Assembly: GCF_024158125.1 (NCBI RefSeq)
Contig: NZ_JAMZFT010000001.1
Coordinates: forward strand, 1,240,001 to 1,304,000
Source: Futiania mangrovi
GTDB lineage: Bacteria; Pseudomonadota; Alphaproteobacteria; Futianiales; Futianiaceae
Length of the DNA stretch: 64,000 bases
Direction of reading: 5' to 3'
This document shows, in pieces, positions 60,797 through 64,000 of this stretch. The first letter of the stretch is position 1. Every line of letters starts with the position of its first letter. A program made the position numbers and the translations under genes. The notes beneath the pieces were generated by a model. That model was not told the DNA's origin. It made no database searches and worked only from the letters and a program-made list of their open reading frames with translations.

Positions 60797-61984
60797 TCAC
60801 TTCGTGGCAACGATGCAGGGCTGACCGCGCTCGTCGAGAAGCTTGCAGAGGCTGGCTGCCGATGCGCGGTTCTCGAGCGGGCCGATCTGCACCCGGTGGA
60901 AGACGCCGCGCTGGCCGAGGTCTGCCCGCTCGATCGCCGGGCGCAGGCCCGCGAGCAGGTCCTTGTGCTTCTGGGCCGCGGCCTGCCATGCCTCTTCCGC
61001 CTGCTCGCGCGTGCGGAAGGAGCCGATCTGGATGCGCACGCCCGTCAGGCTGGAGGCCGGCTGCGGCGCCTGCTGCGCGGGCTGGAGCGCGGCCACCTGG
61101 GTCTTCGGCTCGGGCTGTGTGCCTGTCGCGGCTTGCGCCGCGGGCTTCGCGGGGGGCGGAGCCTCGGCTGGGGCCGGCGTCTGCGCGACGGGCTGAGCCC
61201 CTTCGCCCAGCACGCGCGGCGGCCCTGAGGAGCCGGCATCCACAGTGGTCTGCGGCGTCGGCACCTGCTGCTCCACGACACGCGGTGTGCCCGGTGCGGA
61301 AGTCTCCGGCGCCGCCTTCGATACGGCAGCGGGCTCAGTTTCGGCGGGTTTGGCCGGCACCGGGGTCTCCCCGGTCACGCGGGCGGCCAGCTTGTCGGCG
61401 GCCGTGTCCGCTACCTTGTCGGCTGCATCGGCTGCCGCTTTCGGCGCCTCCGCGATACCGGCGCGCTCCGGCGCGGCCGCCTCCGGCACGTCCCGCTTCA
61501 AAAGATCTTCCATGGAGAGGCCGGCGGCCTTCGTCTCCTCGCCGGCCGGCGCAGGTGCGCCCGATCCGGCCTCCGCGCTGCCGGTGGCGCTGTCGCCGCC
61601 CGGCCGTGGCGTCGCCGCCGCGGTTTCGCTCCCGGCGCCGCCGTCGATCACGCGCGGGCCCGTTCCCCCGGCCTCAGCCGGGAGCGCGGGCTCCTCGACC
61701 GGCGGCATGAGCTGTTCCACCACGGGTCGCATCTCGCCGGAGATGCGGTCGTAGACGCCAATGTTCTGATGCGGGAACGTTTCGCCTCCCGGGTTCTCGG
61801 GTGCGACCTTCAGCGGACCTGCGTCGGCGCGGATGATGGGAAGCTCCCCCACCCCGCCCTCGCGCGCGCCGAGATTGTAGCTGAGCGCGATGACCGCCCC
61901 GAACAGGAAGAGCGACAGGAACGCGCCGCCAGCCCAGACCAGCGCGCGCCTCGGCCGCCCGCCATCGTCGATCGCAACCGCCAT
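60797..61984 (-). CDS. SPOR domain-containing protein
   Basis: This 395-residue protein has a short cytoplasmic start, one membrane helix (ALVWAGGAFLSLFLFGAVIA, ~16-35), a long periplasmic Pro/Ala/Glu-rich linker, and a C-terminal SPOR domain (~320-395, GVRIQIGSFRTREQAEEAWQ). SPOR domains bind denuded glycan at the division septum. The ATG at 61984 is preferred to a GTG four codons upstream. It lies between argS and nagZ, the usual place in this group, and has 49 bases after argS. Confidence 0.9.
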   Translation of the reverse strand: MAVAIDDGGRPRRALVWAGGAFLSLFLFGAVIALSYNLGAREGGVGELPIIRADAGPLKVAPENPGGETFPHQNIGVYDRISGEMRPVVEQLMPPVEEPALPAEAGGTGPRVIDGGAGSETAAATPRPGGDSATGSAEAGSGAPAPAGEETKAAGLSMEDLLKRDVPEAAAPERAGIAEAPKAAADAADKVADTAADKLAARVTGETPVPAKPAETEPAAVSKAAPETSAPGTPRVVEQQVPTPQTTVDAGSSGPPRVLGEGAQPVAQTPAPAEAPPPAKPAAQAATGTQPEPKTQVAALQPAQQAPQPASSLTGVRIQIGSFRTREQAEEAWQAAAQKHKDLLAGLRPAIERADLGQRGVFHRVQIGPLENRASAASLCKLLDERGQPCIVATK

Positions 61985-62033
61985 GCGTCCTCTCACCCTT
62001 TCCGGCGCGGACGAAAGCTGCCCGCGCGGTCCT

Positions 62034-63788
62034 TCAGCGCATGTCCTCCACCGGCGTCACGCCCATCAGGCCCAATCCCGCCGAAAGAACAACCGCCACC
62101 GCCCGAATCAGTGCGAGCCGGGCAAGCGTCAGTGGCAGCTTATCAGACAGGATGAAGCGCAACGAGGGTTCCTCCTTGCCCCGGTTCCAGTGTGCGTGGA
62201 ACGAGGCCGCGAGATCTTCCAGGTAGAAGGCGACGCGGTGCGGCTCGTGCGCGCGGGCCGCCTGCTCGACCATGCGCGGAAACTCGCCGAGCTTGCGGGC
62301 AAGGCCAAGCTCGCCTTCGTCGGCCAGCAGTTTGAGGTCGGCTTCCGCCAGCGCCGCGTCGGCCAGGTCCTGGCCCGGAAGCTCGGCGGCCGCGTTGCGC
62401 AGGACCGAGCAGACACGCGCATGCGCGTACTGAACGTAGAAGACCGGGTTGTCCTTGGATTGCTCCAGCACCTTGGCGAAGTCGAAGTCGAGCTGGGCGT
62501 CGTTCTTGCGCGTCAGCATCATGAAGCGCACGACGTCCGGGCCCACCTCGTCCACCACGTCGCGCAGCGTCACGAAGGAGCCCGCGCGCTTCGACATGCG
62601 CACCGGCTCGCCCGCGCGGAAAAGACGCACGATCTGGCAGAGCTTCACGTCGAGGTCGCCCTGCCCTTGCGTCAGCGCACGCACCGCCGCCTGCATCCGC
62701 GTCACATAGCCGCCGTGGTCCGCCCCCCACACGTCGATGAGGGAGCGCGCGCCCCTGTCCACCTTGTCCTTGTGATAGGCGATGTCGGAGGCGAAATAGG
62801 TGTAGCTGCCGTCCGACTTCTTCAGCGGGCGGTCCACGTCGTCACCGAAATCGGTCGCGCGGAATAGTAGCTGCGGGCGCGGCTCCCAGTCGTCCGGCGT
62901 CTTGCCCTTCGGCGGCTCCAGCACGCCCTCGTAGATCAGCCCCCGGGATTCGAGATCGGCGAGCGCGCGGTCGACCGCGCCGCTCTCCACCAGCCCGCGC
63001 TCGGACGTGAATACATCGTGCCGGATCGCCAGCACGTCGAGGTCGTCGCGGATCATCGCCATCATCATGTCGACGGCGGTCTGGCGCGCGATGGGCAACC
63101 ACGCCTCCTCGTCCATGTCGAGGAGCGCGCGCCCGTGCGCGTCCGCCAGCGCCACGCCGACGGGCTTCAGGTAATCGCCGGGATAGAGGCCTTCCGGGAT
63201 CTCGCCGATGTCCTCGCCCAGCGCCTCGCGGTAGCGCAGGAAGGCAGACCGGCCCAGCACGTCGACCTGCGCGCCGGCGTCGTTGATGTAGTATTCCTTC
63301 ACCACCTCGAAGCCCGCGAACTGCAGCAGGCGGGCCAGCGCGTCGCCGAACACCGCGCCACGGCAGTGGCCGACGTGCAGCGGCCCCGTCGGGTTGGCGG
63401 AGACATACTCCACGTTCACAAGCTCCCCCGCGCCGGTCTGCGAGCGGCCATAGTCCGTCCCGCGCGACAGGATCGTGGCCACTTCCCGCTGCCAGCGGGC
63501 CGGGGAGAGACGCAGGTTGATGAACCCCGGCCCCGCGATATCGACCGCGACGACGCCCTCGGCCTCGCGCAGACCCCCGGCAATCTTCTCCGCCAGGTCG
63601 CGCGGCTTCATGCCCGCCTTCTTCGCCAGCACCATCGCTGCATTGGTCGCGAGGTCGCCGTGCGACGGATCGCGCGGCGGCTCCACCGTGACAGGGCCGC
63701 GGTCGATGCCGTCCGGCAGCACGCCTTCCGAGACAAGCCGGTCCAGAACGGCCTCAAGCTCGGCCGAGATGTCGCTGAAAACGCTCAT
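62034..63788 (-). CDS. argS: Arginine-tRNA ligase
   Basis: ArgRS charges tRNA-Arg. The 584-residue class I synthetase has an additional N-terminal Add-1 domain, the HIGH-type motif [18 protein letters not shown] near 127, [14 protein letters not shown]-type core residues ([15 protein letters not shown]), the KMSKS-like [10 protein letters not shown] and a C-terminal anticodon-binding domain. Its ATG overlaps the dGTPase stop by four bases (ATGA). Confidence 0.97.
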   Translation of the reverse strand: MSVFSDISAELEAVLDRLVSEGVLPDGIDRGPVTVEPPRDPSHGDLATNAAMVLAKKAGMKPRDLAEKIAGGLREAEGVVAVDIAGPGFINLRLSPARWQREVATILSRGTDYGRSQTGAGELVNVEYVSANPTGPLHVGHCRGAVFGDALARLLQFAGFEVVKEYYINDAGAQVDVLGRSAFLRYREALGEDIGEIPEGLYPGDYLKPVGVALADAHGRALLDMDEEAWLPIARQTAVDMMMAMIRDDLDVLAIRHDVFTSERGLVESGAVDRALADLESRGLIYEGVLEPPKGKTPDDWEPRPQLLFRATDFGDDVDRPLKKSDGSYTYFASDIAYHKDKVDRGARSLIDVWGADHGGYVTRMQAAVRALTQGQGDLDVKLCQIVRLFRAGEPVRMSKRAGSFVTLRDVVDEVGPDVVRFMMLTRKNDAQLDFDFAKVLEQSKDNPVFYVQYAHARVCSVLRNAAAELPGQDLADAALAEADLKLLADEGELGLARKLGEFPRMVEQAARAHEPHRVAFYLEDLAASFHAHWNRGKEEPSLRFILSDKLPLTLARLALIRAVAVVLSAGLGLMGVTPVEDMR

Positions 63789-64000
63789 AGATCCCCTGAC
63801 GTCAGATCGAACAGCCGGCGATGTTCCTCGATCGCGAAACGGTCGGTCATTCCGGCGATGAAATCGGCGACGAGCGCCGCGCGGGCCGCCTCGTCCGCCT
63901 CTTCCGCGCTCCGCCGCCAGCCGTCGGGCAGGATGCCCGGCTCCGCCATGTAGAGCGCGAAGAGGTCGGTCACGATCCGCCGTGCCTTGCTCATCATGCG
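63785..64000 (-). CDS. Deoxyguanosinetriphosphate triphosphohydrolase-like protein, cut by window edge
   Basis: Only the C-terminal ~71 residues are visible; the gene enters from beyond the right edge on the minus strand. [20 protein letters not shown] and [20 protein letters not shown] match the end of dGTPase-like HD-domain proteins (typically ~380-400 residues). The catalytic HD residues lie outside the window. It is translationally coupled to argS through a four-base overlap, and the dgt-argS order is common in Rhodobacterales. Confidence 0.85.
   Translation of the reverse strand, partial: RMMSKARRIVTDLFALYMAEPGILPDGWRRSAEEADEAARAALVADFIAGMTDRFAIEEHRRLFDLTSGDL

Overview
The window is GC-rich chromosomal DNA of an alphaproteobacterium, most likely of the Rhodobacterales. 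The indications are the gene order dGTPase / argS / SPOR protein / nagZ / scpA / scpB / tatABC / serS / surE / pcm / nlpD / yajC / secD / secF, an ssb-uvrA divergent pair with an alphaproteobacterial SOS box (GTTC-N7-GTTC), and protein sequences typical of that group. No tRNA, rRNA, CRISPR array, transposase or phage gene was seen. Both ends cut a gene: a GlxA/GbdR-type regulator on the left and a dGTPase on the right.

Region 1 (1-5.0 kb) looks like part of a one-carbon/betaine demethylation locus: regulator, DUF1638 protein, corrinoid protein, nitronate monooxygenase-like flavoprotein and a betaine-homocysteine methyltransferase-like enzyme, followed by sufE. The divergent gap between the corrinoid gene and the flavoprotein holds two TGTCGC half-sites 21 bp apart, the layout used by AraC regulators of the GATase1-like class. 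Region 2 (5-11.8 kb) holds central metabolism and transport: malate synthase, a DmdB-like acyl-CoA synthetase, a VWA protein, a SIMPL protein and an EamA permease. Region 3 (11.8-19.1 kb) is a cell-surface locus of three exported DUF11-type proteins, the last a 1733-residue protein with a probable outer-membrane beta-barrel end.

Region 4 (19.1-33.4 kb) is mixed housekeeping: Bcr/CflA efflux, an L,D-transpeptidase next to a MepK-like (DUF882) endopeptidase, RF3, a multidomain lipoprotein, ArfB, a cytochrome b / cytochrome c pair, an ABC-F protein, a low-GC PEP-CTERM-like gene, a cyclophilin and coaD. Region 5 (33.4-42.3 kb) has gyrA, two tandem paralogous small proteins of unknown function, ssb, uvrA and another unknown protein. 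Region 6 (42.3-64 kb) is trmFO, an NDUFAF6-like protein, sodB, a leucine-dehydrogenase-type enzyme, and the long minus-strand envelope, secretion and chromosome-segregation block.

The least explained content is the tandem MSGID paralogs, whose Shine-Dalgarno sequence sits in the loop of an identical hairpin, the orphan gene at 41342, the CCPC protein at 5095 and the DUF11 surface system. Most other genes are well-known families, and names rest on motifs read by eye, not on a database search.
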